From assembly GCF_014647475.1 (NCBI RefSeq), contig NZ_BMPG01000001.1, positions 124,001 to 188,000 of the forward strand: DNA of 64,000 nt, read 5' to 3'. Made by a program: the position numbers and the translations under genes. Origin of the DNA: Halocalculus aciditolerans. Its GTDB lineage: Archaea; Halobacteriota; Halobacteria; Halobacteriales; Halobacteriaceae. This document shows, piece after piece, positions 54,463-63,959 of the stretch (positions within the stretch are counted from its first letter, which is position 1; each line of letters opens with the position of its first letter). The notes beneath the pieces are model-generated. The model had not been told where the DNA came from. It saw only the letters and a program-made list of their open reading frames with translations, and did no database searches.

Positions 54463-54609
54463 ATGACTCACTACCTGATGTACGCCGCGCCGTGGTACGG
54501 GGACGCCGAAGCGCGGGCGCGAGAGGTCGCCGAAGACCTCGGCCTCGTCGACGCCGACGCGAACGACCCCGAGACCGCCGCGGCCGACGTCGAACGACCG
54601 AGCATCTAG
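54463..54609 (+). CDS. 48-residue small protein
   Basis: MTHYLMYAAPWYGDAEARAREVAEDL... ending VERPSI, with an amphipathic helix in the middle. A GGTTAAGAG box lies about 40 nt upstream. It converges with mdh, stops 6 bp apart. Unknown function; natural-looking composition supports a real gene. Confidence 0.55.
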   Translation: MTHYLMYAAPWYGDAEARAREVAEDLGLVDADANDPETAAADVERPSI

Positions 54610-54614
54610 GCCGC

Positions 54615-55529
54615 TCAGGAGATCTGCTCGTACTGCTCGGAGAGCTTTTCGGCCGCCTCGCCGAGCTGGTCGCGTTCGTACTCCGTCAGGTCCCACTCGA
54701 CGACCTCTTCCACGCCGTTCTTCCCGAGTTTCACCGGCACGCCGAACGCGGCGTCCTCGTGGCCGTACTCGCCGTCGAGCACGACGCTCCCCGGGAGGAC
54801 CTCCTTCGTGTCGCGGACGATGGCTTCGACCATGTGCGCGACGCCCGTCGCCGGCCCCCACTGCGTCGCGCCCTTCCGCTCGATGACGTCCATCGCGGAC
54901 TCCTGGAGGTCGCCGAGAATCTCCTCTTTCTCCGCGTCGTCGAAGACGGGGTCGTGGCCGTCGACGCGCACCTTCGAGAACACCGGCACCTGCGCGTCGC
55001 CGTGCTCGCCGAGGATGGTCGCGTCCACGTTCTGCACCGGCACGTCGAAGCGCTCGCTCAGCACGTAGCGGAACCGCGCGGAGTCGAGGCGGCCGCCGAA
55101 CCCGACGACCTTGTAGCGGTCGCGGTCGCCCGTCTCGTAGAGATGGCGGTTCAGGAGGTCCACGGGATTCGACGTCGTCACCGACACGAAGTCGTCGTTG
55201 TACTGCGCGAGCGACGTCCCGATGTCCTCCATGATGGGCGCGTTGTCGCCCGCGAGGTCGAGGCGGGACTGCCCGGGCTTCCGCGGGATTCCCGCCGTGA
55301 TGACGACCACGTCTGACCCCTCGGTCGCCGAGTAGTCGCCCTGCACGACCGTCGTGTTCGAGTCGTACGCGACGCCGTGGTTCGCGTCCGCGGCCTGCCC
55401 GACCGCTTTGTCCTCCATATCCGGGATGTCCACGAACACGAGCTCGTCGACGACGTCGCGCAGCGCCAGATTGTAGCCCGCCGCCGCACCGACCGTCCCT
55501 GCCGCACCGACGATGCTCACTTTCGTCAT
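54615..55529 (-). CDS. mdh: malate dehydrogenase
   Basis: Interconverts malate and oxaloacetate with NAD (LDH-like haloarchaeal type), 304 residues, the length of the Haloarcula enzyme. NAD motif [18 protein letters not shown] (8-25), catalytic motif with [12 protein letters not shown] and the catalytic His in [20 protein letters not shown]-like GACTTTAGGG is centred about 32 nt before the ATG at 55529. Highly acidic surface as in extreme halophiles. Confidence 0.96.
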   Translation of the reverse strand: MTKVSIVGAAGTVGAAAGYNLALRDVVDELVFVDIPDMEDKAVGQAADANHGVAYDSNTTVVQGDYSATEGSDVVVITAGIPRKPGQSRLDLAGDNAPIMEDIGTSLAQYNDDFVSVTTSNPVDLLNRHLYETGDRDRYKVVGFGGRLDSARFRYVLSERFDVPVQNVDATILGEHGDAQVPVFSKVRVDGHDPVFDDAEKEEILGDLQESAMDVIERKGATQWGPATGVAHMVEAIVRDTKEVLPGSVVLDGEYGHEDAAFGVPVKLGKNGVEEVVEWDLTEYERDQLGEAAEKLSEQYEQIS

Positions 55530-55653
55530 AATCACGTCAACACGTGCGGGGAATCCCCCTAAAGTCTTCGACCCGGGCGACCGCCGCCCGAACCGCAACG
55601 CCGCTATCGGTCCCTCCGTGGCGTTTTTGCCGGTCGCGCGCCTCCACTCCGCC

Positions 55654-56286
55654 ATGAGCGAGAGCGAAAACGAGGAGTTCGATAAGGAGGCCGAGAAACG
55701 ACGCCTCCGCGAGAAGTACGAGAAGGACCGCCAGCAGCGCGAAGCCACCTCGCGCATGAGCGACCTCCTCCTCCAGGGCGCGACGATGACGAACAAACAC
55801 TGCGACACCTGCGGCGACCCGCTCTTCCGCCATCAGGGCGAGGAGTTCTGTGCGACCTGCCAGGCCGACGCCCGAGCCGTCGACGCCCAGCCCGCTGAAC
55901 AGACCGCGTCCGAAGGAGCCGACGCTGAACAGGTCGAGGCGGCTTCACGTACCGAGGCCCCGGCCGAATCCGCGACGGACGCCCAGTCGGCGACGGCCGA
56001 CCGGACGCCGACCCAGCAGCGAACGCGGCCGCGGCCGGCCACCGACTCACAGTCGGAGTCCGCGCCGCGACCGGCCGACGCAGCCGGCCGCCCCGCCGGC
56101 TCCGAACCCCAGCGCTCCGATGACTCCCCCGTCACCTCTACTGGCGTCGCCGCCGCCCGTGACGACCTCGCGCAGACCGTCTCCACGCTCGCCCGCCGCG
56201 CCGCCGCCGCAGACGACCCCCGACAGGCCCGCGAACTCGCCGAAGCCGCCCGCGAAGCCGCCGACGCCCTCGACGCCCTCCGCTGA
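55654..56286 (+). CDS. UPF0148/Sjogren autoantigen-1-like zinc-ribbon protein
   Basis: 210 residues. N-terminal charged helix ([22 protein letters not shown]), then the family core [25 protein letters not shown] with a zinc ribbon CDTC...CATC (about 50-72). The long remainder is low-complexity, rich in A, T, P and D, ending in a helix. The ATG at 55654 matches the family start. Function unknown. Confidence 0.88.
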   Translation: MSESENEEFDKEAEKRRLREKYEKDRQQREATSRMSDLLLQGATMTNKHCDTCGDPLFRHQGEEFCATCQADARAVDAQPAEQTASEGADAEQVEAASRTEAPAESATDAQSATADRTPTQQRTRPRPATDSQSESAPRPADAAGRPAGSEPQRSDDSPVTSTGVAAARDDLAQTVSTLARRAAAADDPRQARELAEAAREAADALDALR

Positions 56287-56363
56287 CACGGCCGCCGCGT
56301 CGGTCGCCGTGCCCGACCGCGTCTCCCTCAACCCTTAACACCACCCCGGCCGACGGTTCGGAT

Positions 56364-56756
56364 ATGCAGATACTCGCGCCTATCGACGGGTCGGACTGCA
56401 GTTTCCGCGCGCTCACGTTCGCCTGCGGGATGGCGAAAGCGTACGGGGGCGACCTCCACGTGGTTCACATCACGGACGTGCAGAACGAGGCGACCGAGGA
56501 AATCCTGGACCGCGCCCGAGGCGTCCTCGACGCGGAGGGCGTCGACGGCGACCCGGAGGTCACGACGGACCTCAATCTCTCGTCGCGGCCGTCGAAGCGC
56601 GTCGGCGAGGACATCCTCGAACTCGTCGAGGAGGAAGGCTACGACCACATCGTGATGGGTCACCACGGACAGGGCCGCGTCGAACGCCTCGTCCTCGGGA
56701 GCGCCGCGTCGACGGTGCTCGAATCGAACAAGATCCCGGCGACGATCATCCCCTGA
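56364..56756 (+). CDS. universal stress protein (UspA)
   Basis: 130-residue UspA-fold protein. It starts MQILAPIDGSDCSFRALTFAC and carries the ATP-binding motif GHHGQGRVERLVLGSAAS near 100-117, so it is of the ATP-binding class. A CCCTTAACACC box lies about 27 nt before the ATG. The stop abuts that of the convergent hef gene. Confidence 0.93.
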   Translation: MQILAPIDGSDCSFRALTFACGMAKAYGGDLHVVHITDVQNEATEEILDRARGVLDAEGVDGDPEVTTDLNLSSRPSKRVGEDILELVEEEGYDHIVMGHHGQGRVERLVLGSAASTVLESNKIPATIIP

Positions 56757-59270
56757 CTACTCGGGGGCGTAGTCGCTCCCGACGACCTCGCGGACGCGTT
56801 CTGCGGTCACCGCGCCGACGCCCGCGACGTCCTGTAACTCCTCGTCGTCCGCCGTCATCACGGCCTCGACGCTCCCGAAGTGCGAGAGGAGCGAGCGCGC
56901 CGTCACCGGGCCGATGTCCGCGATGGACGACACGACGTACTCCTGTTGCTCGTCGAGCGTCTTCGCGGCCTTCTCGCCGTGCGCGTTCACCTCGCGGTCG
57001 CGCTTCAACTGCTCGCGCTGTGCGATGGTGAGGAGGAGCTCCGCCGTGTCCTCCTCGCCCGTCGAACGCATCAGGCTGATGCCGTAATCCACCGCGAGAC
57101 TCGACAGCGCGCCGCGGATGGCGTTCGGGTGGACGTTCCGCGCCTCGTAGACGCTCCCGCCTTCGAGGACGAGCACCGGCCGGTCGTAGTGTCTGACGAG
57201 CGCCTTCGCCTGCTCGAAGAGCGAGCGGTCCCCGCCGAGGAGGGTGTCGAGGAAGTCGTCGACGCTCTTTCGCTCCACCGCCACGCGGTCGGAGAGCACG
57301 TAGTCCCCGACCTCCAGCGTCTCCAGTCGCGTGTTCACGCCCTCGCGTTTCGAGAGGTCGCGCGCGATGGAGGACTCCAACTCCCGCTGGTCCACGACGA
57401 CCTCCACGCGCTCTTCGCCCGGCGGCTCCGCCCGCGCCACCGACCCCTCACCGACCGCACTCTCGCCGCCGTCGTCTCCCTCGCTCGCTCCGCCCTCACC
57501 GCCGTCGCCCCCCTCGGTGCTCTCGCTCCCGTTCCCTGCGTCGGCGTCGACGTCGTCGGGTTCGGGCGCGGAGAAATCCGCCAACCCCGCCTGCCCCTCC
57601 GACTCCCCCGCTTCTGCGCTCCCGCCGTCGCTCGCCGCCGCCGCGCTCGCACGCTCACCGCCGCCGTCGCCGCCGCTCGCGTCCGCGTCGGCGAACGCGT
57701 CCAGCGCCTCCTGGCCGTCGTCGAGGTCCTCCTCTAACTCCTCGGCGATTCCCTTCAGGTCCTGGAGCTGGTCGCGCATCTCCTTCTCCCGCCGCCGGCT
57801 GATCCAGAAGTACGCCTCGTCGCGCGTGTCCTCCGCCATCAACACGACGACGCGCCCCTTCGCCTGCCGGCCCGTCCGGCCTTTCCTTTGCACTGACCGG
57901 ATCGCCGTCGGCACCGGCTCGAAGAAGAGCACGAGGTCGACCTCCGGCACGTCCAGGCCCTCCTCGGCGACGCTCGTCGAGACGAGCACCTCGAACTCGC
58001 CGGCCTTGAACTCGTCTAAGCGCTCCTTCTGCTCTTTCTGCGTCATCCCCTCGGAGGCCTCCTTGTCGCCTTGGCCGACGAACCGCCGCGTCTCGAAGTG
58101 CTGCCCGAGGAAGTCCGTGAGCGCCTCCGCCGTGTCCCGCGACTCGGTAAAGACGATGACGCGCTCGCCCTGCTCGATACCGAGGGTCTCCGCGAGCAGC
58201 ATGCGCGCGCGCCGGAACTTGGGGTGCAGGCCGTCGAAGTTCTCCGCGATTCGCATCGCCTGCTTCACCTTCGGGTCGGAGACGAGGCGTTGACTCGCCT
58301 TCGACGCCCCCGACGACCGCGCCGCGTTCCGCTGTCGCTCGAAGTATCGTCGCACCGACTCGACGCTCTGCGTCTCCACGAGCTCGACCGCCCGCCGGAG
58401 CTTCATCACCTCCGCGTGAACGCTCATCCCCGAGTAGCCGTCCGAGTTGTCGTTGTCGATGAGGCGCTGGAGCTGCGCGCGCATCTCGTTCAGGTCCTTC
58501 TGCGAAACCTCGGGACTCGTCGAGTTCGTCACCCCGAGGTCTTTGAGCTTCTCCAGTCGGTCCCGAATGACCTCGTTCAGGGCGTCCCGGACTTCGACGA
58601 CGTCGTCGGGGAGGTCGATGCGCTCCCACTCGACGTCCGTGTCGAAGGTGTAGTCGCCGACGTCCTCGTCGTGCTCCGTGCGGACTTCGACGGCTTCGAT
58701 GCCGAGGTTCTCGCAGACGATCTGGATGTCCTCCTCGTTCCCGCCGGGGCTGGCGCTCATCCCGGTGACGAGCGGGTCGGCGGCGTCGGCGAGGTAGCGC
58801 TCCGCGATGTAGGTGTAGGCGTAGTCGCCGGTCGCGCGGTGACACTCGTCGAACGTGCAGTGGACGACGTCTCGGAGGCTCACGCGCCCGCCGATGAGGT
58901 CGTTTTCCACCACTTGCGGCGTGGCGATGACGACGCGCGCGGACTCCCAGAGCTCGGCGCGGTCGTCCGGCCGCACCTCGCCGGTGAAGACGACGATTTC
59001 GTCGTCGGGGATTTCGAGCGCCATCCGGTAGAAGTCGGCGTGCTGCTCGACGAGCGGCTTCGTCGGCGCGAGCAGCAGGGATTTCCCGCCCGCGTCGCCC
59101 GCCAGCCGCTCCGCGGTGACGAGCAGGCTCACGGTCGTCTTCCCCAGCCCCGTCGGGAGGCAGACGAGGGTGTTCGCCCGCTCCGCCGTGGCCGCCAGCG
59201 ACACCTGATACTGGCGTTCCTCGATGACGTTCGGGGCGAGTAGCGGGTGGTCGACGTACGACTCGGCCAT
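56757..59270 (-). CDS. hef: Hef helicase/nuclease (FANCM/XPF-like)
   Basis: Acts on stalled replication forks. 837 residues. The N-terminal SF2 helicase has Walker A PTGLGKTT (about 42-49), DECHRAT (about 139) and the motif VI QRKGRTGRQAKG (about 460). An acidic serine/glutamate-rich linker (about 560-640) is followed by the ERCC4 nuclease with ERKSVDDFLDTL (ERKxxxD) and a tandem helix-hairpin-helix end (ADIGPVTARSLLSHFG, VAGVGAVTAERVREVV). A minus-strand CCTTAACCG lies about 28 nt before the ATG. Confidence 0.96.
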   Translation of the reverse strand: MAESYVDHPLLAPNVIEERQYQVSLAATAERANTLVCLPTGLGKTTVSLLVTAERLAGDAGGKSLLLAPTKPLVEQHADFYRMALEIPDDEIVVFTGEVRPDDRAELWESARVVIATPQVVENDLIGGRVSLRDVVHCTFDECHRATGDYAYTYIAERYLADAADPLVTGMSASPGGNEEDIQIVCENLGIEAVEVRTEHDEDVGDYTFDTDVEWERIDLPDDVVEVRDALNEVIRDRLEKLKDLGVTNSTSPEVSQKDLNEMRAQLQRLIDNDNSDGYSGMSVHAEVMKLRRAVELVETQSVESVRRYFERQRNAARSSGASKASQRLVSDPKVKQAMRIAENFDGLHPKFRRARMLLAETLGIEQGERVIVFTESRDTAEALTDFLGQHFETRRFVGQGDKEASEGMTQKEQKERLDEFKAGEFEVLVSTSVAEEGLDVPEVDLVLFFEPVPTAIRSVQRKGRTGRQAKGRVVVLMAEDTRDEAYFWISRRREKEMRDQLQDLKGIAEELEEDLDDGQEALDAFADADASGGDGGGERASAAAASDGGSAEAGESEGQAGLADFSAPEPDDVDADAGNGSESTEGGDGGEGGASEGDDGGESAVGEGSVARAEPPGEERVEVVVDQRELESSIARDLSKREGVNTRLETLEVGDYVLSDRVAVERKSVDDFLDTLLGGDRSLFEQAKALVRHYDRPVLVLEGGSVYEARNVHPNAIRGALSSLAVDYGISLMRSTGEEDTAELLLTIAQREQLKRDREVNAHGEKAAKTLDEQQEYVVSSIADIGPVTARSLLSHFGSVEAVMTADDEELQDVAGVGAVTAERVREVVGSDYAPE

Positions 59271-59564
59271 TTCCCGGAGATTGGTCGCTCCGACGGTTAA
59301 GGCTTCGCGTACCGGGGTGAAAGTGAAACTCGCATCGCCCGCGGCCGCTCGTTCGATTCAGATTCTTCGACGCACGCTCTCTGTGATGTCGAAACGTTCG
59401 AGCGCTTCCCGGCGACGACGTTCGCCGCTGAGGGTGGCGACACTCTCGCCGTGTCCGGCGTCGTCGGCCGGGGCGGCTATCTCTCGACGCCCGCTCGCCC
59501 GAATTAATTTCACAACTCTCCATCGGGCAGAATATTTTTTACAGTGGATGTCGATTGTGAATAT
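59271..59564. other. 294-bp gap with hef and DUF2182 promoters
   Basis: The hef TATA is at 59294-59302 (minus). A GC-rich stretch of about 190 bp follows with no credible ORF, then an AT-rich patch AATTAATTTCACAA (59503-59516) and GAATATTTTTTAC (59530-59542), the latter about 30 nt before an ATG at 59565. Confidence 0.55.
59530..59542 (+). promoter_or_regulatory. TATA box upstream of the DUF2182 gene
   Basis: GAATATTTTTTAC, the most AT-rich box in the window, is centred about 29 nt before the ATG of an 18-residue leader ORF. Confidence 0.6.
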
Positions 59565-59621
59565 ATGTTGCTCGTACCCAGCGTTGGTGACGCGGTCAAC
59601 CCCGGAGCGTGGTCGCAGTGA
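59565..59621 (+). CDS. 18-residue leader ORF overlapping the DUF2182 start
   Basis: MLLVPSVGDAVNPGAWSQ. Its ATG falls at leaderless distance from the TATA box and its TGA overlaps the GTG at 59618 (GTGA), so the downstream gene may be translated by coupling. Confidence 0.35.
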   Translation: MLLVPSVGDAVNPGAWSQ

Positions 59622-60502
59622 GCTTCGAGAACAGAGAGCAAAACGACTTCTCTCTGGCGAGTCTCACGCACATGAAACTCGACCGGGGCACCACTGTCGT
59701 CGTCGCGATGATCCTCACGGACATCGTCTGGTGGTGGCTCACCTGGGCCGGCGAGACGCCGATGCCCGGCATGATGTGGGTCATGAAGAAGGCCGCCGAC
59801 GGCATGGTGCCGATGGCCGCCCCCGGCTTCATGGAACTCGGCGTCTTCCACGTCGGCACCCCACAGGCGATCTTCGGCTACGTCGTCATGTGGGGCGTTA
59901 TGATGTGGGCGATGATGCATCCCGCAATGACGCGGTTCACCCGTGACTACGCGAAAGCCTACCAGGGCGGCCCCGTCGGTGCCGCCATCACGCTCGTCGC
60001 GTTCCTCGTCACGTACCACCTCGTCTGGGCGCTCTCCGCCCTCCTCCCGCTCCTCTGGCACGGCCTCCTCGTCCTCGCCGGCTTCGAACAGGGCATCTTC
60101 GGCTTCACCCGCGCCTTCCCGCACGCCTCCATCGGCGGCATCCTCGTCCTCTGTGGCATCTACCAGCTCACCGGATTCAAGGGCGCGATGCTCCGCTCCT
60201 GCTGTGCGAACGTCCCCCTCCACTCCCACACCGTCCCCGAAGCGCTCCGCGAAGGCCTCTCCCACGGCGTCCGCTGCTGCGCCATCTCCTTCGGCGTCTT
60301 CTTCCTCGTCATGCCGTTCTTCGGCGAGATGAACTTCTTCTGGATGGCGATGCTCACCCTCGTCATCACCGCCGAACGCCTCCCGAGCTGGGGTCGCGAG
60401 ATCGCCGCCGCGACCGGCGTCGCCGCGCTCCTCGCCGGTCTCTACGTCCTCTTCGTCCAGCCCGACCTGGGTATCACCTGGGTCACGTCGATGTCGATGT
60501 AA
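59618..60502 (+). CDS. DUF2182 integral membrane protein
   Basis: 294 residues with about seven hydrophobic segments. DUF2182 features are the methionine-rich W-x-x-M-M segments: TPMPGMMWVMKKA, YVVMWGVMMWAMMHPAM, and FKGAMLRSCCANVP and EGLSHGVRCCAISFG, which together suggest metal handling. Family described as predicted metal-binding integral membrane proteins; often encoded near DUF1326, not seen here. Start uncertain: GTG at 59618 (overlapping the leader ORF), GTG at 59609 or ATG at 59672. Confidence 0.85.
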   Translation: MSFENREQNDFSLASLTHMKLDRGTTVVVAMILTDIVWWWLTWAGETPMPGMMWVMKKAADGMVPMAAPGFMELGVFHVGTPQAIFGYVVMWGVMMWAMMHPAMTRFTRDYAKAYQGGPVGAAITLVAFLVTYHLVWALSALLPLLWHGLLVLAGFEQGIFGFTRAFPHASIGGILVLCGIYQLTGFKGAMLRSCCANVPLHSHTVPEALREGLSHGVRCCAISFGVFFLVMPFFGEMNFFWMAMLTLVITAERLPSWGREIAAATGVAALLAGLYVLFVQPDLGITWVTSMSM

Positions 60503-60582
60503 CGTCGACGCGACAGAAACACAACTCCCGCTGCCGACTCCCCTCCTCGCTCCTCCGTCGACGCCGACTGCGAGCGACGTCC

Positions 60583-61146
60583 CTACCAGACGACGCCGGC
60601 GAGCGAGAGCGTCAGCGCACTGAGGATCGGAATGGTGAGGTTGTCGTCGACGAAGTAGCCGCGGACTTGGACGTTCAGTCCGTCGGTGAGTGCGACGACG
60701 GCACCCGCGAGGACGGACGCGGGGAGCGTCGCGCCGAACGTCACGCCGAGGATGGTGCAGACCCCCGCGACCGCCGCCATCACCCAGACCGGCTTCCGGT
60801 CGCCGTCGCCCGTGTCGAGCATCCCGCCGACCGGGTCGCCGATGGTGAGAAAGAGGAGCGCGGGAATCGCGACCGCCTCCGGGAAGACGACGGCCGTCGC
60901 CGTCATCCCGACGACGTAGAGGACGTAGCCCGCGACGCCGTCCTGCTCGTAGTCGCGCGTCAGCTTCTCGAACACCCACCAGTGCGCGATGTCGCCGCGC
61001 AGCCGGAAGTATTCGAGGACGAAACACACCCCGGTGAGCGTCACGAGCACGGCCTGCACGAACCACCACGGGAAGACGTCGAAGGCCGCCGTGAGCGGGC
61101 CGAGCGCGCCGCTCACGTGCACCGCTCGCCGGGGGAGCTCGCTCAC
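60583..61146 (-). CDS. dolichol kinase / CDP-alcohol-type lipid kinase-like membrane protein
   Basis: 187 residues, about six membrane segments, starting MSELPRRAVHVSGALGPLTA, like SEC59/DGK1/VTE5-type CTP-dependent kinases (RR-H-GG near the start and FLTIGDPVGGMLD near 100 are family motifs). Acceptor lipid unknown; a role in dolichol or polyprenol recycling is inferred. ATGA overlap with glyS (61143-61146) makes it coupled. Confidence 0.8.
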   Translation of the reverse strand: MSELPRRAVHVSGALGPLTAAFDVFPWWFVQAVLVTLTGVCFVLEYFRLRGDIAHWWVFEKLTRDYEQDGVAGYVLYVVGMTATAVVFPEAVAIPALLFLTIGDPVGGMLDTGDGDRKPVWVMAAVAGVCTILGVTFGATLPASVLAGAVVALTDGLNVQVRGYFVDDNLTIPILSALTLSLAGVVW

Positions 61147-62888
61147 AGCTCGTCGAAGGAGCGCGTGCCGGCGCGGATGTCCGCGAGGATGCCCGGGAGG
61201 GCGTCGGCGTCCACGCGCTTCTGTTCCGTCGAGTCGCGCTCGCGGAGCGTCACCGTCCCGTCCTCTACGGCCTCGTAGTCGACCGTGACGCAGAACGGCG
61301 TGCCGACCTCGTCCTGCCGGCGGTACCGCCGGCCGATGTTCCCGGCGTCGTCGTACGTCACGTCGAACCCGGCCTGCCGCAGGGTCTCGGCGAGCTCCCG
61401 CGCCGTCTCACCCATCCCGTCCTTATCCATCAGCGGGAAGACGCCGACCGTCGTCGGGGCGACGCTGGGGGGCAGGCGGAGCACGCTCCGCGTCTCGCCG
61501 TCCACTTCGTCCTCGTCGTACGCGTGCGCGAGCACCGTGTAGACCGCGCGACCGACGCCGAACGCCGGCTCGACGACGTGCGGGACGATGTGCCGCCCCG
61601 CCTCCGTCTCCTCGGTGACTTCGAAGCCGGTGAGCTCCTTCTCGACCGTGTACGTCTCGCCGTCGACCTCGACGGTCACCTCGTCGCCGTCGAACGCCGA
61701 GCGGTCGCGCGCCGCGAGGTCCGCGAGCGCGCTCGCGATGTCCGCCGCCGCGCTCCCGTACTCCGGGCCGAGCGCCGCCATATCGGGCTCGACAGTCGCC
61801 CGCTCGACCGTTTTCGGCTCGTCGTACTGCTTGAAGACGGTGAAGGTGTCGTCGGCGTGCTTCGCGTGCTTCGAGAGGTCGTAGTCCGAGCGGGACGCGA
61901 CGCCCTCCAGCTCGATCCAGTCGCCGCCGACCTCGGCCTCGGCGTCCCAGCAGTCCGCCGCGTAGTGCGCGAGCTCGCCGGGGAGATGCTGGCGGAACCG
62001 GAACCGCTCCATGTCCACGCCGACCGACTCGAACCACGCCTTCGAGCGCGCGAGGAAGTACGCCACCCACTCGCCCGCGACGAGCCCCTCCTCGACGGCC
62101 TCCTTCGGGCCGAGCTCGACGTACTCCTCGCCGTCCTCGGCCTGCGCGCTCGCCGGATAGAGCGGGAGAGAGACGTCCGCGACCGCGTCGAGGTCCGGGC
62201 CGCCCGCCTCGGGGTCGACGAAGAACTCTAACTCCGCCATCGTGAACTCCCGCGTCCGCAGCAGGGCGTTCCGCGGCGAGATCTCGTTGCGATAGCCCGT
62301 CCCGATCTGCGCCACGCCGAACGGGAGCTGCTCGCGCGCGTACTCCTTCAGCCGCGGGAACTCCGTGAACATCCCCTGCGCCGTCTCCGGCCGCAGGTAG
62401 CCCGGCTGCCCCGACCCGGGACCGATGGTCGTCTCGAACATGAGGTTGAACTCCTCGACCCGCTGGCCTTCCAGCGGCGCGCCGCAGTTCGGACACGTGA
62501 TGTCGTGCGCCGCGATGAGCTCCTCGACCTCGTCAGTCGGGTAGGTCTCCGCGTCCTCGATGTCCGTCGCGTCCTCCACGAGGTGGTCCGCGCGGTGGCT
62601 CTCCCCGCAGCCCGCACACTCCACGAGCATGTCGTCGAACCCGTCGAGGTGGCCGGACGCCTCGAAGACGTCCTCCGGCGTCACCGTCGGCGCGTCGATC
62701 TCCATGTTCCCCTCGCGAGTCACGAAGCGCTCGCGCCACGACTCCTCCACGTTCCGCTTCAGGCTCGCGCCCGACGGCCCGTAGGTGTAGAACCCCGCGA
62801 CGCCGCCGTACGACTCGTTCGCCTGGAAGTAGAACCCGCGGCGACGCGCCAGCTCGTCCAGCGCCTCCGTCTCTGACTCCCCGCTCAT
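61143..62888 (-). CDS. glyS: glycyl-tRNA synthetase
   Basis: Class II alpha2-type enzyme, 581 residues. Motif 2 region FGVAQIGTGYRNEISPR, the GlyRS start ELARRRGFYFQANESYGGVAGFYTYGP, a four-cysteine zinc site (CAGC...CPNC) near 90-140, motif 3 EPAFGVGRAVYTVL and a C-terminal anticodon-binding domain. ATG at 62888 (MSGESETEALDEL) overlaps the upstream CBS gene by ATGA (62885-62888). Confidence 0.96.
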   Translation of the reverse strand: MSGESETEALDELARRRGFYFQANESYGGVAGFYTYGPSGASLKRNVEESWRERFVTREGNMEIDAPTVTPEDVFEASGHLDGFDDMLVECAGCGESHRADHLVEDATDIEDAETYPTDEVEELIAAHDITCPNCGAPLEGQRVEEFNLMFETTIGPGSGQPGYLRPETAQGMFTEFPRLKEYAREQLPFGVAQIGTGYRNEISPRNALLRTREFTMAELEFFVDPEAGGPDLDAVADVSLPLYPASAQAEDGEEYVELGPKEAVEEGLVAGEWVAYFLARSKAWFESVGVDMERFRFRQHLPGELAHYAADCWDAEAEVGGDWIELEGVASRSDYDLSKHAKHADDTFTVFKQYDEPKTVERATVEPDMAALGPEYGSAAADIASALADLAARDRSAFDGDEVTVEVDGETYTVEKELTGFEVTEETEAGRHIVPHVVEPAFGVGRAVYTVLAHAYDEDEVDGETRSVLRLPPSVAPTTVGVFPLMDKDGMGETARELAETLRQAGFDVTYDDAGNIGRRYRRQDEVGTPFCVTVDYEAVEDGTVTLRERDSTEQKRVDADALPGILADIRAGTRSFDEL

Positions 62889-63733
62889 AGCGCAGAGAGC
62901 AGGTCGACGTCGCGGACGATACCCACGAGCTCGTTGCCATCGACGAGCGGGAGCTGTTCCACGTCGAGTTCGAGCATCCGCTGTGCGGCCTCCCGCGCCG
63001 TCCGCCGACCCGGCACCGTCTCCGGGTTCTCCGTCATGAACGCCGACACCGGCTCCGCCGGGAGTTCGACGTTCCGCGTCGGCAGATAGCGGTTCCCCGT
63101 CCCCTTGATGCTCTCCCACTTCCACCCGTCGTCCTCGTCCGCGAGGGAGTTCCCGAGCGCCTCCTCGCCTTCGACGACGCGCGCCACGTCGATGACGTCC
63201 GCCTCGGTCACGATACCCGACATCTCCGCCTCGTCGTCGAGCACGACCGCGTACGGCACCTGCGCGAACGCGATTTCGCGCTCCGCCACCGTCAGCGGCG
63301 TCGCCTCGAACGTCGCGTTCACGTCACGCCGCGCCAACTCGCCGACGGGCGAATCCCCGTCCTCGTCGCCCTCCGCGATGGCGCGCACGACGTCCGTCAC
63401 CGTCACGATACCCGCCAGCTCGCCGCCGTGCACGACCGGCACGCGGCGCGCCCGCTCCGACACCATCAACCGCGCCACGTCCGTCAGCGACGCGTCGTCC
63501 TCCACCGTCGGCACCTCCCGCATCAGGAGCGCCAACTGGTCCTCGTCCGGGTCCGCGATGAGGTCGCCCCGCGAGATCAGCCCGCGGTACTCCTCACCCG
63601 CATCCGTCTCCTTCACCACCGGCACCGACGTGAACTCCCGCTCCTGTAGGTACGTGAGCACGTCCTCGCGGGTCCCCGGCAGGGACACCGTCACGACGTC
63701 CTCTCGCGGCGTCATCGCGTCAACAACCTTCAT
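62885..63733 (-). CDS. protein with four CBS domains
   Basis: 282 residues, two Bateman modules (CBS pairs), e.g. MTPREDVVTVSLPGTREDVL, REVPTVEDDASLTDVARLMV, and MTENPETVPGRRTAREAAQRML. No other domain is attached. Predicted nucleotide-sensing protein. It leads a CBS-glyS-lipid-kinase operon joined by ATGA overlaps. Confidence 0.92.
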   Translation of the reverse strand: MKVVDAMTPREDVVTVSLPGTREDVLTYLQEREFTSVPVVKETDAGEEYRGLISRGDLIADPDEDQLALLMREVPTVEDDASLTDVARLMVSERARRVPVVHGGELAGIVTVTDVVRAIAEGDEDGDSPVGELARRDVNATFEATPLTVAEREIAFAQVPYAVVLDDEAEMSGIVTEADVIDVARVVEGEEALGNSLADEDDGWKWESIKGTGNRYLPTRNVELPAEPVSAFMTENPETVPGRRTAREAAQRMLELDVEQLPLVDGNELVGIVRDVDLLSAL

Positions 63734-63796
63734 ACCCGCCAGCTACAACCGCCGCGCATTTGTAGGCTACGACACCACGCGACCCACGCCGATCCG

Positions 63797-63921
63797 GCGA
63801 ACGCGGTTCTCGCGCCTCGCGCTGCTCGCGTGTCGCTCGCTCGTCGGCGCACCGTCTCGCTTGCCGTCTCGCGGTTCTCGCTCGCTGCCTCTCTCGCTCG
63901 CTCCTCTCGAACCGCGTTCGG
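63797..63921. repeat. GC-rich intergenic repeat element, copy 5
   Basis: Perfect 12-bp inverted arms CGAACGCGGTTC (63798-63809) and GAACCGCGTTCG (63909-63920) enclose CTCGCTC-type runs and an internal CGCGGTTCTCGC. Same family as the copies at 10921, 13338 and 50971-51400. Nothing else is seen in this gap. Confidence 0.65.
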
Positions 63922-63959
63922 CCCGAACCCCTTTCGGAAAGCCGACCGACGGGTCACGC

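Noticed and set aside
57655-59523. 622-codon minus-strand frame over hef
   Set aside because: Out-of-frame shadow of hef; the hef frame carries Walker A, DECH and ERK motifs.
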